Shown: positions 33,156 through 42,691, numbered from the stretch's first letter. The stretch is 64,000 nucleotides of DNA from Brachybacterium avium (GCF_002216795.1 NZ_CP022316.1:2381205-2445204); one strand, 5' to 3'. The notes: generated by a model not told the origin, from the letters alone. Made by a program: numbers and translations.

Positions 33156-34718
33156 ATGACCGCTCGACCCAACATCATCATCGTCCTGGCCGACGATCTC
33201 GGCTTCTCCGACATCGCTCCGTTCGGCGGCGAGATCGACACCCCGAACCTCACCCGGCTCTCCGACCGGGGCATCCGCATGAGCTCCTACTATGTGACGC
33301 CGCGATGCAGCCCCTCCCGCGCCGCCCTGATGACCGGCCAGAACCCGCACAGCGTCGGGATCGGGGTGCTCACCACGGACAACCGGCCGAACGGCTATCC
33401 CGGTTCCCTCTCCACCGAGGTGCCGACGATCGCCGAGCGCCTCACGGAGCAGGGGTACTCCTGCGGGCTCTTCGGCAAGTGGCATCTCAGCAGCGATATC
33501 GAGAACCCCGGCGAGACCGGGCCTACCCGGCGCGGTTTCGAGGAGTTCCACGGCATCCTCCAGGGCTCCTCGGGATACTTCCGTCCCCGGCTCATGGACG
33601 GCGAGGAGCGGGTGGCCGAGCAGGAGCTGGAGGAGGACTTCCACCTCACCGACCACGTCACCCAGCGGGCGGTCGACTTCATCCGCCGCCAGGGCCAGGC
33701 CGGGGCACCCTTCCTCGCGATGCTCACTTATACGGCCCCGCACTGGCCGCTCCACGCCCGCGAGGAGGAGATCGCGAAATATCGCGAACGCTACGCAGGC
33801 GGCTGGGACGGAATGCGTCAGCAGCGGCTCGAGGGGCTGCACCGGGAGGGTCTGTACAGCGAGATCCACGGCGTCGCCGCCGGCCAGGACCTCCCGGCGT
33901 GGGGAGAGAACGCGCAGTGGGAGATCGAGCGGATGTCGGTCTACGCCGCTCAGGTCGAGGCGATGGACCGCGGGATCGGCGCGGTGCTGGACTCGCTCGA
34001 GGAGGCCGGGGTCGACGACGACACCCTGGTGCTGTTCTTCTCGGACAACGGCGGCTGCGCGGAGGAACTGCCGACGGACAACCCGCACTTCCCGCGGAAG
34101 ACGGAGCCCCGCACCACCCGCACCGGGGACCCGGTGCGGTTCGGGAACGATCCAGCGATCATGCCCGGCCCGGCAGACACCTTCCAGAGCTACGGCGTCA
34201 ACTGGGCCACCGTCTCGAACACCCCGTTTAGGAAGTGGAAGAGCTGGGTCCATGAAGGCGGTATCTCGACCCCGTTCCTGGCCTCCTGGCCCGCCGGGGG
34301 GATCCCCTCAGGCGGCGCCGTGAGCCCGGATCTGGGCCACGTCACGGACATCCTGCCCACGGTCCTCGACATCGTCGGCGCCGACCGTACCGGAGTGGGG
34401 AAGAGCCTCCTGAGCTCCTGGCAGCACCCCGACGAGGTAGGACCCGAGCGGACGCTCTGCTGGGAGCACATCGGGAACGCCGCCGTCCGTCGCGGCAGCT
34501 GGAAGCTGGTGCGTGAATGGGGCAGCCCCTGGGAGCTCTACGACCTCGCCACCGACCGTATCGAGGCCCACGACCTCTCCCAGCAGCACCCGGAGCTGGT
34601 CGCCGAGCTCGAGCAGATCTATGCCCGGTGGTGCGAGGAGCAGGGCGTCATCGACTGGCAGGACGTCCTGGACGACCACGCCGAGAGGGGACTGGCGCCC
34701 GGTCAGGCGACGTCGTGA
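33156..34718 (+). CDS. Type I sulfatase (formylglycine-dependent arylsulfatase family)
   Basis: A 520-residue sulfatase. The start RPNIIIVLADDLGFSDIAPF supplies the two metal-binding Asp residues, and Cys51 in PRCSPSRAALMTG is the CxPxR site converted to formylglycine by a maturase encoded elsewhere. FGKWHL carries further active-site residues and FFSDNGG the late metal ligands. No signal peptide is visible, so it likely removes sulfate from imported sugars in the cytoplasm. It lies just before the IclR-GH88 block, which handles uronic acid sugars, and probably works with it. AGGAAAG precedes the ATG. Confidence 0.92.
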   Translation: MTARPNIIIVLADDLGFSDIAPFGGEIDTPNLTRLSDRGIRMSSYYVTPRCSPSRAALMTGQNPHSVGIGVLTTDNRPNGYPGSLSTEVPTIAERLTEQGYSCGLFGKWHLSSDIENPGETGPTRRGFEEFHGILQGSSGYFRPRLMDGEERVAEQELEEDFHLTDHVTQRAVDFIRRQGQAGAPFLAMLTYTAPHWPLHAREEEIAKYRERYAGGWDGMRQQRLEGLHREGLYSEIHGVAAGQDLPAWGENAQWEIERMSVYAAQVEAMDRGIGAVLDSLEEAGVDDDTLVLFFSDNGGCAEELPTDNPHFPRKTEPRTTRTGDPVRFGNDPAIMPGPADTFQSYGVNWATVSNTPFRKWKSWVHEGGISTPFLASWPAGGIPSGGAVSPDLGHVTDILPTVLDIVGADRTGVGKSLLSSWQHPDEVGPERTLCWEHIGNAAVRRGSWKLVREWGSPWELYDLATDRIEAHDLSQQHPELVAELEQIYARWCEEQGVIDWQDVLDDHAERGLAPGQATS

Positions 34719-34787
34719 GCTGAGGGTGGGTAGAGGGGCACTTGATGCAGCACTCCTCGGAGATGTGCGCGAGGGCAGAAGAGCCCG

Positions 34788-35606
34788 TCATGGCCCCGTT
34801 GAACCCCGGTTTCCGCCGGTCTCGCCGCGCGGAGCCCCCAGCTGATCGCTGATCTCCTGGGCTTCGGTGCGGAGTAGGTCAGCGAGATCGAGCTCAGCGC
34901 GATGCTCCACCCGGGCCGAGGGGCCGGCCACCGTCAGCGCGGCGTGCACCGAGCCCGTGTGGTCCCGGATCGGGACGGAGACGCTGGACAGGCCTAGCTC
35001 CTGCTCCTGGGAGCACAGTGCATAGCCCTGCTGGCGCACTCGTTCGAGCTCGTCGAGGAGGGCTGCTGGGTCGACGATCGTCTGCGGGGTGCTCCGTTGC
35101 AGCGGCTCTTCGAGCAGCCGGTCGAGGAACGCTGGATCCTGCCCCGCCAGCAATACTTTGCCGGAGGCGTTGGAGTGCAGCGGAGATCTCCGCCCCACAT
35201 TGGCCACCATCGAGAAGGCCTCGTCGGACTGCCCACGATCCACATAGAGCACGGAGCCGTCGTCGATGATCGCCAGCAGTACTGCCTCGCCGGTCCTTGC
35301 GGCCAAGCGGTCCAGATGCAGCCGGGCCACCCGGGTCACGTCCACACCGCGCAGCACTGCGGTGCCCAGCTCGTACATTCCCCAGTCCAGCGAGTACCGG
35401 GCATCTGGACTCTTCCGCACCAGTCCCTCGATCTCGAGAGTCTTCAGGAGGTTGTAGACGGCCGGTTTGCTCAGCTGCACCGACCGCGCGAGATCGCTGA
35501 GCGAGCTCGGCTCGGTGGAGTGACTGATCTCCTTCAGTACGGTGACTGCGCGCGTCACCGATTGCACGGTGCGTGGAGCAGGCGTCTCGCCGTCCGTCGT
35601 GGTCAT
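34788..35606 (-). CDS. IclR-family transcriptional regulator
   Basis: A 272-residue regulator with an N-terminal winged helix (about 15-75: SVTRAVTVLKEISHSTEPSS, LSDLARSVQLSKPAVYNLL) and a C-terminal ligand domain containing SPLHSNASGKVLLA and ELGLSSVSVPIRD, both standard for IclR proteins. It is divergent from the GH88 gene; the 256-bp space between them holds repeated motifs also found in front of the TRAP genes. IclR proteins often control uptake and breakdown of uronic or aromatic acids, which fits. AAGGGG precedes ATG 35606. Confidence 0.9.
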   Translation of the reverse strand: MTTTDGETPAPRTVQSVTRAVTVLKEISHSTEPSSLSDLARSVQLSKPAVYNLLKTLEIEGLVRKSPDARYSLDWGMYELGTAVLRGVDVTRVARLHLDRLAARTGEAVLLAIIDDGSVLYVDRGQSDEAFSMVANVGRRSPLHSNASGKVLLAGQDPAFLDRLLEEPLQRSTPQTIVDPAALLDELERVRQQGYALCSQEQELGLSSVSVPIRDHTGSVHAALTVAGPSARVEHRAELDLADLLRTEAQEISDQLGAPRGETGGNRGSTGP

Positions 35607-35705
35607 CCGATCCCCTTGTCTTCGTCGATCGCACCTCGGATCAGTGCCGATGGTACGCAGGGCGCCATGGCGCACCATTGGTGAACGGTGGACACCGGCC
35701 ACTAC

Positions 35706-35755
35706 GTTAACTCATTGCTAACGCTATTTGCGTAGAGTCATTGCATTGCTCGACG
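35706..35755. promoter_or_regulatory. Putative IclR-responsive region in front of the GH88 operon
   Basis: An AT-richer patch with GTTAACTCA (35706-35714), ATTTGCG (35726-35732) and the repeated CATTGC unit. GTTAACTC or CTTAACTCA also occurs at 39442 and 39491, in front of the TRAP genes, there again followed by TTTGCG. Sharing between two gene blocks flanking one IclR regulator suggests common control. Confidence 0.45.
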
Positions 35756-35862
35756 AAGTCGCCTAATCTCCAAGCAACGGACCCGCATAAAAGACCGCAG
35801 CCACAGCGGCGAGCGGCCGGAGCTCCGAAGATCCCCCATCGCAACGAGGCGAAAGCAAGGCA

Positions 35863-37041
35863 GTGAGCGCACATCCAGCAGCAGGACCCACGAACCTTCA
35901 GACTCCGGCCGCCCCCGCCGGTCTCGACGGTGAGGGTGACGAGATCTATCGCGAGGCGTTCGACGTCGCGCGGGTACAGGTGCGCCGCTTGCTTGTTGCG
36001 CATCCCGGAGCCTTCCCCACCTACACCGATGGCGGAGCCTGGCACCTGGGGGATGATCCGTGGGCGCCGACCTGGTCCGCAGGGTTTCTCACCGGGATGC
36101 TCTGGATGTTCTCCGATCGCGACCCCACCGGGTGGTGGCGCGAGCAGGCTGAGGCGTACAGCGAGCTGCTCGAGCATCGCAAGCACGACACCGGCACCCA
36201 CGACATCGGCTTCCTCTTCACTCCCAGCTGGGGACGCTGGCACGCCCGCTCGCCCAGCAGGCGCACGCGAGAGGTCCTGATCGCCGCCGGCCGGACCATG
36301 GGTGGGCGCTTTAATCCCCACGGCCGCTATCTCAGCACCTGGGTCGACCCGGGGAGCACCTTCATCGACGTCATGATGAACATCGCGATCATCTATCAGG
36401 CGGCGGCGCTCAGCGGGGATACCTCGCTCGCGGAGATCGCGACCTCCCATGCCCGCACCTCGCGGCGCTTCCTGGTCCGCGGTGACGGGACCAGTGTGCA
36501 CGAGGGCTGGTTCGACCCGGAGACGGGGATCTTCGAGCGCGCCGCCACCCATCAGGGCTGCCGTGCGGACTCCAGCTGGGTGCGTGGCCACGCCTGGGCG
36601 ATCTACGGATTCACCGATGCCTTCACCTGGAGCGGGGAGACCGCCTTCCTTGACACGGCCCGCCTGCTCGCCGACACCTACATCGATCGTTCCGGCGACC
36701 TACTGGTCCCGCCGAACGACTGGGAGGATCCGCAACCGCCGCTTCCTTACGAATCTTCAGCCGGCGCCATCGCGGCTGCGGGACTGCTGCGGCTGGCCGA
36801 CGTCGACCCCACGCACCTGAGCCGAGCGGACAGCGAGCGGTACCGCACCTTCGCCCGCCAGGTGGTCGCCGAGCTCAGCGGGCCCACCTTCCTCGCTCGA
36901 CCCGGCTCCGACTGGGAGGGCGTGCTGAGGCACGGGACCTACCACTACAACAACGGCGTCGGTGTCGACGAGAGCGTGATGTGGGGAGAGCACTACTACG
37001 TCGAGGCGCTCCACCACATCCTCCAGTCCTCGACGTCCTGA
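35863..37041 (+). CDS. GH88 unsaturated glucuronyl hydrolase
   Basis: A 392-residue alpha/alpha-barrel enzyme that removes the 4,5-unsaturated uronic acid left at the end of oligosaccharides by polysaccharide lyases. The two catalytic aspartates are visible: Asp114 in GTHDIGFLF and Asp169 in STFIDVMMN. RADSSWVRGHAWAIYGF and the late VDESVMWGEHYYVEAL are further family marks. There is no signal peptide, so it acts inside the cell. The GTG at 35863 is the start used by this frame; a weak CAAGG lies before it. Its substrate could be a glycosaminoglycan, ulvan or pectin fragment; the neighbouring sulfatase favours a sulfated one. Confidence 0.92.
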   Translation: MSAHPAAGPTNLQTPAAPAGLDGEGDEIYREAFDVARVQVRRLLVAHPGAFPTYTDGGAWHLGDDPWAPTWSAGFLTGMLWMFSDRDPTGWWREQAEAYSELLEHRKHDTGTHDIGFLFTPSWGRWHARSPSRRTREVLIAAGRTMGGRFNPHGRYLSTWVDPGSTFIDVMMNIAIIYQAAALSGDTSLAEIATSHARTSRRFLVRGDGTSVHEGWFDPETGIFERAATHQGCRADSSWVRGHAWAIYGFTDAFTWSGETAFLDTARLLADTYIDRSGDLLVPPNDWEDPQPPLPYESSAGAIAAAGLLRLADVDPTHLSRADSERYRTFARQVVAELSGPTFLARPGSDWEGVLRHGTYHYNNGVGVDESVMWGEHYYVEALHHILQSSTS

Positions 37042-37101
37042 CCCATCGCCGCACAGCGCCCTTCGCCGGTGGCGGAGGGGTGCGAGAAAGAGAGCAGCAC
37101 A

Positions 37102-38673
37102 ATGCGATTCCTCAGCGCAGAGGAGGCCGTCGCCCTCATCCCGGATGCGGCCACCGTCCTGGTGGACGGCTCCGGCGGCGGCGTCAACGAGCCCGGGAAG
37201 GTTCTGGCCGCCCTCGAGGAGCGATTCCTCAACACCGCCTCGCCGCGGGGGCTGACCGTCGTCCACATCTCCGGGATGGGCTCCGGGAACGGCGACGGGA
37301 TCGACCATCTTGCCCATGAGGGGTTGACCACGAGGGTGATCGGCGGTCACTGGGCCTGGTCCCGGAAGATGCAGGAGCTCGCCGTCGACGAGAGGATCAA
37401 GGCTTACTGCCTGCCCCAGGGGACGCTGTCCCATCTGCTGCGCGAGATCGCTGGCGCCCGGCCAGGGCCCCTGTCCGAGGTCGGCATCGGCACCTCGGTG
37501 GATCCGCGGCTCGATGGCGGACGCCTGAACGATTCCGCCGTCGAATCGATCAATGAGATCGTCGAGCTCGGCGGGCGCACGTGGATCCACACTCCGTCGT
37601 TCCCGATCGACGTCACGATCCTGCGGGGCACCACAGCCGACGAGCACGGGAATGTGTCCATGGAGGGTGAGGGCCTGCTCGCCGAGACCCTGGCTGCGGC
37701 CCAGGCGGCGAAGGCAGGTAACGGCCTGGTGATCGCTCAGGTCCGCAATCGGGTGCCCTACGGGGAGATCGAAGCCGACCGCGTCCGTGTCCCCGGGGTC
37801 CTCATCGATGCGATCGTGGTCGACCCCCTGCAGCGGCTCTCCCACGCTATCGAGCGAGACACACTGCTGGAGGGTCGCCGACGGAACACAGATCTCGAGA
37901 TCCCTCCCATTCCGTTCACCGTCCGCAAGGTCATTGCGCGCCGAGCCGCCGAAGAGGTGCGAGCCCGGGAGACCGTCAACCTCGGTTTCGGGATGCCGGA
38001 CGGCGTGGCCGCGGTCCTCGCGGAGGCGGGCCTCGCCGGAGACGTGACGTTCACCGTGGAGCAGGGCCACGTCGGCGGCATCCCCGCGGGCGGCGGGGAC
38101 TTCGGTATGGCCCGCAACGCCCAGTCCTCGATCGATGCCGGTGCGCAGTTCGACTGGTACGACGGCGGCGGGCTTGACCTCGCGGTGCTCAGCTTCGCCC
38201 AGGTCGACACCGCAGGGAATGTCAACGTGAGCCGCTTCGGCCGTCGCCTGGCAGGGATCGGCGGCTTCGTGAACATCTCCCAGGGAGCGAAGCGGGTCAT
38301 CTTTGTGGGGACCTTCGAGGCCGGCGCTGCGCCCACGCTCGATGGTCGCGGCGGGATTGCACTCGCCGGAACCGGAACCCGCAAGTTCGTGGACCGGGTC
38401 GAGCAGATCAGCTTCTCCGGCGCTGTGGCCGCAGAGCAGGGCAAGCAGATCCTCTATATCACCGAACGAGCCGTCTTTGCGCTGACCTCCACCGGCCTGA
38501 TGCTCACCGAAGTCGCACCGGGCCTGGACCCCGAGCGTGACGTGCTCGCCCACATGGGCTTCCGCCCCGCCATCTCGCCGAACCTGCGCGAGATGAGCCC
38601 GGCGCTGTTCGGCGACGGCCCGTTCCCGCTCCAGCTGGCCACCGTCACCCACCAGGAAGAGGCTTCTCGATGA
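37102..38673 (+). CDS. Acyl-CoA:acetate/3-ketoacid CoA-transferase
   Basis: A 523-residue fused two-domain (alpha plus beta) family I CoA-transferase, which moves CoA from one acyl group to a carboxylic acid. The catalytic Glu320 is in FTVEQGHVGGIPAGG, and the glycine-rich GSGGGVNEPGKVL of the first domain and NLGFGMPDGVA of the second are in place. It is coupled to an enoyl-CoA hydratase gene (ATGA), so the pair would activate and hydrate a short organic acid. How this relates to the upstream GH88 enzyme is unclear; both may belong to one IclR-controlled operon. Confidence 0.9.
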   Translation: MRFLSAEEAVALIPDAATVLVDGSGGGVNEPGKVLAALEERFLNTASPRGLTVVHISGMGSGNGDGIDHLAHEGLTTRVIGGHWAWSRKMQELAVDERIKAYCLPQGTLSHLLREIAGARPGPLSEVGIGTSVDPRLDGGRLNDSAVESINEIVELGGRTWIHTPSFPIDVTILRGTTADEHGNVSMEGEGLLAETLAAAQAAKAGNGLVIAQVRNRVPYGEIEADRVRVPGVLIDAIVVDPLQRLSHAIERDTLLEGRRRNTDLEIPPIPFTVRKVIARRAAEEVRARETVNLGFGMPDGVAAVLAEAGLAGDVTFTVEQGHVGGIPAGGGDFGMARNAQSSIDAGAQFDWYDGGGLDLAVLSFAQVDTAGNVNVSRFGRRLAGIGGFVNISQGAKRVIFVGTFEAGAAPTLDGRGGIALAGTGTRKFVDRVEQISFSGAVAAEQGKQILYITERAVFALTSTGLMLTEVAPGLDPERDVLAHMGFRPAISPNLREMSPALFGDGPFPLQLATVTHQEEASR

Positions 38674-39446
38674 CTCTCTCGATCTCCACAGCCGAAGACG
38701 GGATCCTGCTCGCCACGATCGACCGGGCCGCCAAGGGCAACGCCCTGGACACCCCAACCATCGACGCGCTCGGTGCGCTCGCCGGTGAGCTGCACGCCGA
38801 TCCAGCACAGGCTCGCGCGCTGCTCATCACCGGCGCCGGAGACCGTGCCTTCTCCGCCGGAGCGGACATCTCCACCCTGCGGGGCCTCTCCGCCGACGAT
38901 GCCCGCCGGCAGATGCTCCACGGACAGGACGTCTTCGAACGGATCGAGGCCCTGCCCATGGTCACGGTCGCAGTGCTCAACGGCGTCGCTCTCGGCGGGG
39001 GCCTCGAGCTCGCCATGGCCTGCGACCTGCGCACCGCTGCGCTCTCCGCCCGTCTCGGCCAGCCGGAGATCACCCTCGCCAACATCCCCGGCTGGGGAGG
39101 CACGCAGCGCCTGCCCCGCCTTGTCGGAAAGGGCCGGGCACTGGAGATGATCCTGTCCGGAGACCCGATCAGTGCCGAGACTGCGTTCGGCTGGGGGCTG
39201 GTCAACGCCGTCGGCGAGGACGCACTCGCCGAGGCGCTCGCTCTGACCTCGCGCATCATCCGCCATGTTCCGGGAGCGGTCGCTGCAGCGAAGGACGCCG
39301 TCGCTGTGGGGGAGGCGGCCGGTATTCAGCATGGAATGCGGCATGAGGCCGAGCTCGTCGGACAGCGCTGCAACACCCCCGAGCAGCGCGAGGCCGTCGA
39401 AGCATTTCTGCACCGCCGGAAGCCCCACCCGGAGGACCAGCGTTAA
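38670..39446 (+). CDS. Enoyl-CoA hydratase/isomerase (crotonase) family protein
   Basis: A 258-residue crotonase. The oxyanion-hole segments FSAGADIST and NGVALGGGLELAMACD are present. The two glutamates used by hydratases are conserved, one in GGLELAM and one in GQPEITLANIPGWGG, so hydratase activity is plausible. The C-terminal helices are complete. It overlaps the CoA-transferase gene at ATGA and is followed by the TRAP importer after a regulatory gap. The acid it acts on may be what the TRAP system brings in. Confidence 0.9.
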   Translation: MTLSISTAEDGILLATIDRAAKGNALDTPTIDALGALAGELHADPAQARALLITGAGDRAFSAGADISTLRGLSADDARRQMLHGQDVFERIEALPMVTVAVLNGVALGGGLELAMACDLRTAALSARLGQPEITLANIPGWGGTQRLPRLVGKGRALEMILSGDPISAETAFGWGLVNAVGEDALAEALALTSRIIRHVPGAVAAAKDAVAVGEAAGIQHGMRHEAELVGQRCNTPEQREAVEAFLHRRKPHPEDQR

Positions 39447-39490
39447 CTCCTCGCTCACGCCTATTGACCGATGGTGATCGACGTGCTCCA

Positions 39491-39516
39491 CTTAACTCAA
39501 CGTTTTGCGATGCAAA
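39491..39516. promoter_or_regulatory. Putative regulatory site in front of the TRAP importer
   Basis: CTTAACTCA (39491-39499) is followed by TTTGC-GAT-GCAAA (39504-39516), a 5+3+5 inverted repeat. GTTAACTC also occurs at 39442, overlapping the stop of the hydratase gene, and at 35706 in front of the GH88 gene. An IclR-type protein is the likely binder. Confidence 0.5.
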
Positions 39517-39631
39517 TCGACTAGACCGCATCGTGGACCACCCGCCCTGACGTTCTCCCGATGCGCTCCACTTGGACGTCATCGACGAACGACGCCCTTC
39601 CCGCATCACCCCACGAATGAGGAGAATGACA

Positions 39632-40633
39632 ATGAAGTCACGATTCACGCGACGCTCGCTTCTCGGCGGAGCAGCTGTCGGCGCCGCTGCCCTCTCCCTG
39701 CCTGCCTGCTCCCGTTTCAGCGGCGGTGACGGCGACACGACGCTGCTGATGTCCACCTCCCAGAGCGAGAATGCTCCGATCGTGCAGGGGCTGCAGGCCT
39801 GGGCCGATGCTGTTGCCGAGGAATCCGACGGCGCCCTGACCGTCGAGATCCATCCCTCTGGTTCGCTGGGCAGCGACGAAGATGTCATCGAACAGGCGCT
39901 GCAGGGGGCGAACATTGCGCTCCTGACCGACGGCGGCCGGATGAGCAACTACGTCGCCGACATCGGCATCATCGGGATGGCCTACATCACCGACAGCTAC
40001 GACGACGTCGTCGCCATCACCGAATCCGACACCTTCAAGGGCTGGGACGAGGAGCTCTTGGGACAGAACATCAAGATGCTGGCCTACAACTGGTATGACG
40101 GGCCTCGCAACTTCTACACCAACACGCTCATCGAGGCGCCGGAGGACCTCGGCGGTCTCCGAATCCGCACCCCCGGAGCGCCCGCCTGGGCGGAGTCCGT
40201 CCGCTCCCTGGGCGCCGAGCCGATCGCGATGTCATGGGGCGAGACCTACAACGCCATGCAGAGCGGCGCGATCGACGGGGTCGAGGCACAATCCACCTCC
40301 GCCTACCCCAGCTCGACCTTCGAGGTCGCCGCCAACATGGCGCGAACCGAACACTTCCACCTCGCCCAGTTCATCATGGCCGGAAACGGGTGGTTCGAAT
40401 CCATCCCGGAGGACCTGCGCACGGTGCTCGTCGATACCTGCAAGGCCCAGGGCACGGAGAACGCGCAGCTGGTGATCGACAAGGGCGGCGAGTTCGAGGA
40501 TCTGATGGCCGAGGAGGGCCTGGAGATCAACGAGCCTGACAAGGCCCCGTTCATCGAGGCGTCGCAGGCGGCCTACGACAAGCTCGGCTTCACGGAGCTG
40601 CGAGACCAGTTGTGGTCAGAGATCGGTAAGTGA
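39632..40633 (+). CDS. dctP: TRAP transporter solute-binding protein (DctP type)
   Basis: A 333-residue secreted receptor. A twin-arginine start (TRRSLLGGAAVGAAA) and lipobox SLPAC (Cys26) show that it is exported and lipid-anchored. The conserved arginine region of DctP proteins, LGGLRIRTPGAPAWAESVRS, binds the carboxylate of the substrate, and GAIDGVEAQ is another family mark. AGGAG precedes ATG 39632. It hands organic acids, possibly uronates, to the two membrane subunits encoded directly downstream. Confidence 0.92.
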   Translation: MKSRFTRRSLLGGAAVGAAALSLPACSRFSGGDGDTTLLMSTSQSENAPIVQGLQAWADAVAEESDGALTVEIHPSGSLGSDEDVIEQALQGANIALLTDGGRMSNYVADIGIIGMAYITDSYDDVVAITESDTFKGWDEELLGQNIKMLAYNWYDGPRNFYTNTLIEAPEDLGGLRIRTPGAPAWAESVRSLGAEPIAMSWGETYNAMQSGAIDGVEAQSTSAYPSSTFEVAANMARTEHFHLAQFIMAGNGWFESIPEDLRTVLVDTCKAQGTENAQLVIDKGGEFEDLMAEEGLEINEPDKAPFIEASQAAYDKLGFTELRDQLWSEIGK

Positions 40634-40661
40634 ACCACGCACGTTCGGAGTCGGAGGCGAG

Positions 40662-41162
40662 ATGCAAGCCCTGAAGAATGCCTACGCCCTCTTCTGCAGG
40701 ATCGAGCAGGCGCTCGTGGCACTGCTCATCGTGGCGATCACCCTGCTGATCTTCGGATCTGCAGTGGCGCGCACACTGGGGCATCCGGTCAACATCACGA
40801 CCGATCTGGCTCTGCTGATGTTCGCCTGGGTCGTCTTCATCGGAGCGGACGTCTCGCTCCAACAGGCGGACTTCCTGAGGGTTGAAATCCTCCTGAAGAC
40901 CTTCCCGCTGAAGCTGCAGAAGATCCTCTACTACATCTTCTCGGTGGCGGCCATCGTGGTGCTCGCGCTCATCGTGAACCTCGGCGTGCCGCTGGCGCTG
41001 GACAACTCGGCACGGCTCTTCCAGACGCTCGGGATCAGCTATGCCTGGGCGACCATGAGCGCGCCCGTCGGCTGCGCGCTGATGATCGTGACGATCGTCC
41101 TGAAGATGGTCAAGCACTGGCGCGACGAAGAAATCGTCCTCGTCCAGAGTGAGGCGATCTGA
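40662..41162 (+). CDS. dctQ: TRAP transporter small membrane subunit (DctQ type)
   Basis: A 166-residue protein with four hydrophobic segments, the first being VALLIVAITLLIFGSAVART, and the family segment LALLMFAWVVFIGADVSLQQ. It bridges the receptor and the large subunit. GGAGGCGAG precedes the ATG. Its stop overlaps the start of dctM (TGATG), so both membrane parts are made together. Confidence 0.92.
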   Translation: MQALKNAYALFCRIEQALVALLIVAITLLIFGSAVARTLGHPVNITTDLALLMFAWVVFIGADVSLQQADFLRVEILLKTFPLKLQKILYYIFSVAAIVVLALIVNLGVPLALDNSARLFQTLGISYAWATMSAPVGCALMIVTIVLKMVKHWRDEEIVLVQSEAI

Positions 41163-42445
41163 TGCTGACAGCCGCCATTGTCTTCGTGATCCTGCTCGCC
41201 TTCGGTATGCCGGTGGCGTTCACCATCGCGATCGCGGGCCTGGCGTTCTTCTTGATGAACCCCGGCCTTCCCATGTCGATCATGGCCCAGAACGTCGTCA
41301 GCCCCAGCCAGAGCTACACCATGCTGGCCATCCCGCTGTTCATCTTCGCGGGCAACCTGATGAACGCCACGGGGATCACCTCTCGGCTGATCACCCTGTC
41401 CAATGTGCTGACCGGCCACATGTACGGCAGTCTCGGGCAAGTCTCCGCCGTGCTCTCCACAATGATGGGAGGCATCTCCGGGTCGGCCAACGCCGATGCG
41501 GCGATGCAGTCCCGTATCCTCGGCCCCGCGATGGTGGAGCGGGGCTACTCCCGCGGCTACTCGGCCGCTGTCAACGGGGTGACAGGCCTGATCACGGCCA
41601 CGATCCCGCCGAGCATGGGCCTGATCATCTTCGGGTCCGTGGGCGAGGTCTCCATCGGCCGGCTGTTCGCCGCAGGCGTGATCCCCGGGGTCCTGATGAT
41701 GGTCGTGCTGATGACGGTCATCCGGTTCACTTCGAAGCATCGTGGCTACGCGCCGGTGAGGCCGAAGCCGGCCTCGCTGAAAGAGGTCGGCAAGGCGACG
41801 GTCCCGGCGTTCTGGGCTCTGATCTTCCCGGTGATCCTCATCTTGGGCATCCGGTTCGGCATCTTCACGCCCTCGGAGTCCGGTGCCTTCGCCTGCCTCT
41901 ACGCGATCTTCGTCGGCGCGGTCATCTACCGCGAGCTGACCTGGAAGACGTTCATGGAGACTCTGAAGAACACGACCAAGGACATCGGCATCATCATGTT
42001 CCTGGTCGCGGTGTCCGGGATGATCGCCTACGGCGTGACCTACGACGGGGTGCCCCAGAGCATCGCCGGGTCGCTGACGTCGTTGACCTCGAACCCGTAC
42101 TTCACGATGGTGCTGGTGATCCTACTGCTGATCGTGGGCGGGATGCTGATCGAGACCACCGTGCTCGCGCTGCTGCTGCCGCCAATCCTTCTGCCGGTGG
42201 TGACCGCTGTAGGGATCGACCCCGTCCAATTCGGCATCATCATGATGACGATCGTGACCATGGGCATCATGACCCCACCGGTCGGCATCGCGCTGTACAC
42301 GACGTCGTCGATTCTCGGGACGAGTCCGGAGAGTGTCGCCAAGGAAGCCATGCCGCTGCTCGGTGCCGTGGTGCTGCTGGTGGTCGCCTTGGTGGTCTTC
42401 CCGCAGATCTCGCTGTTCTTGCCGAACCTCATCTTCGGCGCGTAG
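41162..42445 (+). CDS. dctM: TRAP transporter large membrane subunit (DctM type)
   Basis: A 427-residue sodium-coupled permease with about twelve hydrophobic segments. Typical DctM parts are [37 protein letters not shown] and [12 protein letters not shown]. It uses the sodium gradient to import the acid delivered by DctP. Length and order are complete, so the importer looks functional. After its stop comes a relic of an ABC ATPase. Confidence 0.93.
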   Translation: MLTAAIVFVILLAFGMPVAFTIAIAGLAFFLMNPGLPMSIMAQNVVSPSQSYTMLAIPLFIFAGNLMNATGITSRLITLSNVLTGHMYGSLGQVSAVLSTMMGGISGSANADAAMQSRILGPAMVERGYSRGYSAAVNGVTGLITATIPPSMGLIIFGSVGEVSIGRLFAAGVIPGVLMMVVLMTVIRFTSKHRGYAPVRPKPASLKEVGKATVPAFWALIFPVILILGIRFGIFTPSESGAFACLYAIFVGAVIYRELTWKTFMETLKNTTKDIGIIMFLVAVSGMIAYGVTYDGVPQSIAGSLTSLTSNPYFTMVLVILLLIVGGMLIETTVLALLLPPILLPVVTAVGIDPVQFGIIMMTIVTMGIMTPPVGIALYTTSSILGTSPESVAKEAMPLLGAVVLLVVALVVFPQISLFLPNLIFGA

Positions 42446-42536
42446 GGGCGGCCCGGCAGTGCATCTGCCGCCGTCGAGAGCAGTGCAGGGGGCCGGCGTC
42501 CGCGAGTTTCGCGGCACCGGCCCCTCGGCCATATCG

Positions 42537-42691
42537 CGACAGCCCGAGCTGGTGGTGCTCAACGAGGAGGTCCCCGCCCTGGATGTCACGGCGCAGGCGC
42601 AGATCCGGCGCCTGCATGCCGAGCTGGGACTGACCTACCTGTTGATCTCGCATGACCTCGCCGTGGTGCGGGAGGTCGCCGACACCGACCC
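42537..42691 (+). pseudogene. Relic of a peptide-type ABC ATPase
   Basis: The plus strand reads [20 protein letters not shown] then [20 protein letters not shown] and AVVREVAD. This matches the Walker B to switch-His region of Opp/Dpp ATPases, where VADEPTSALDV would be expected; here it has become [11 protein letters not shown], so the key DE pair is damaged. Neither Walker A nor a start is present. It is convergent with, and touches the end of, the intact ATPase gene at 42692. Confidence 0.75.

Noticed and set aside
40390..40410. GGTTCGAATCC, as in a tRNA T-arm
   Set aside because: It lies inside the conserved TRAP receptor gene and no cloverleaf can be built around it.
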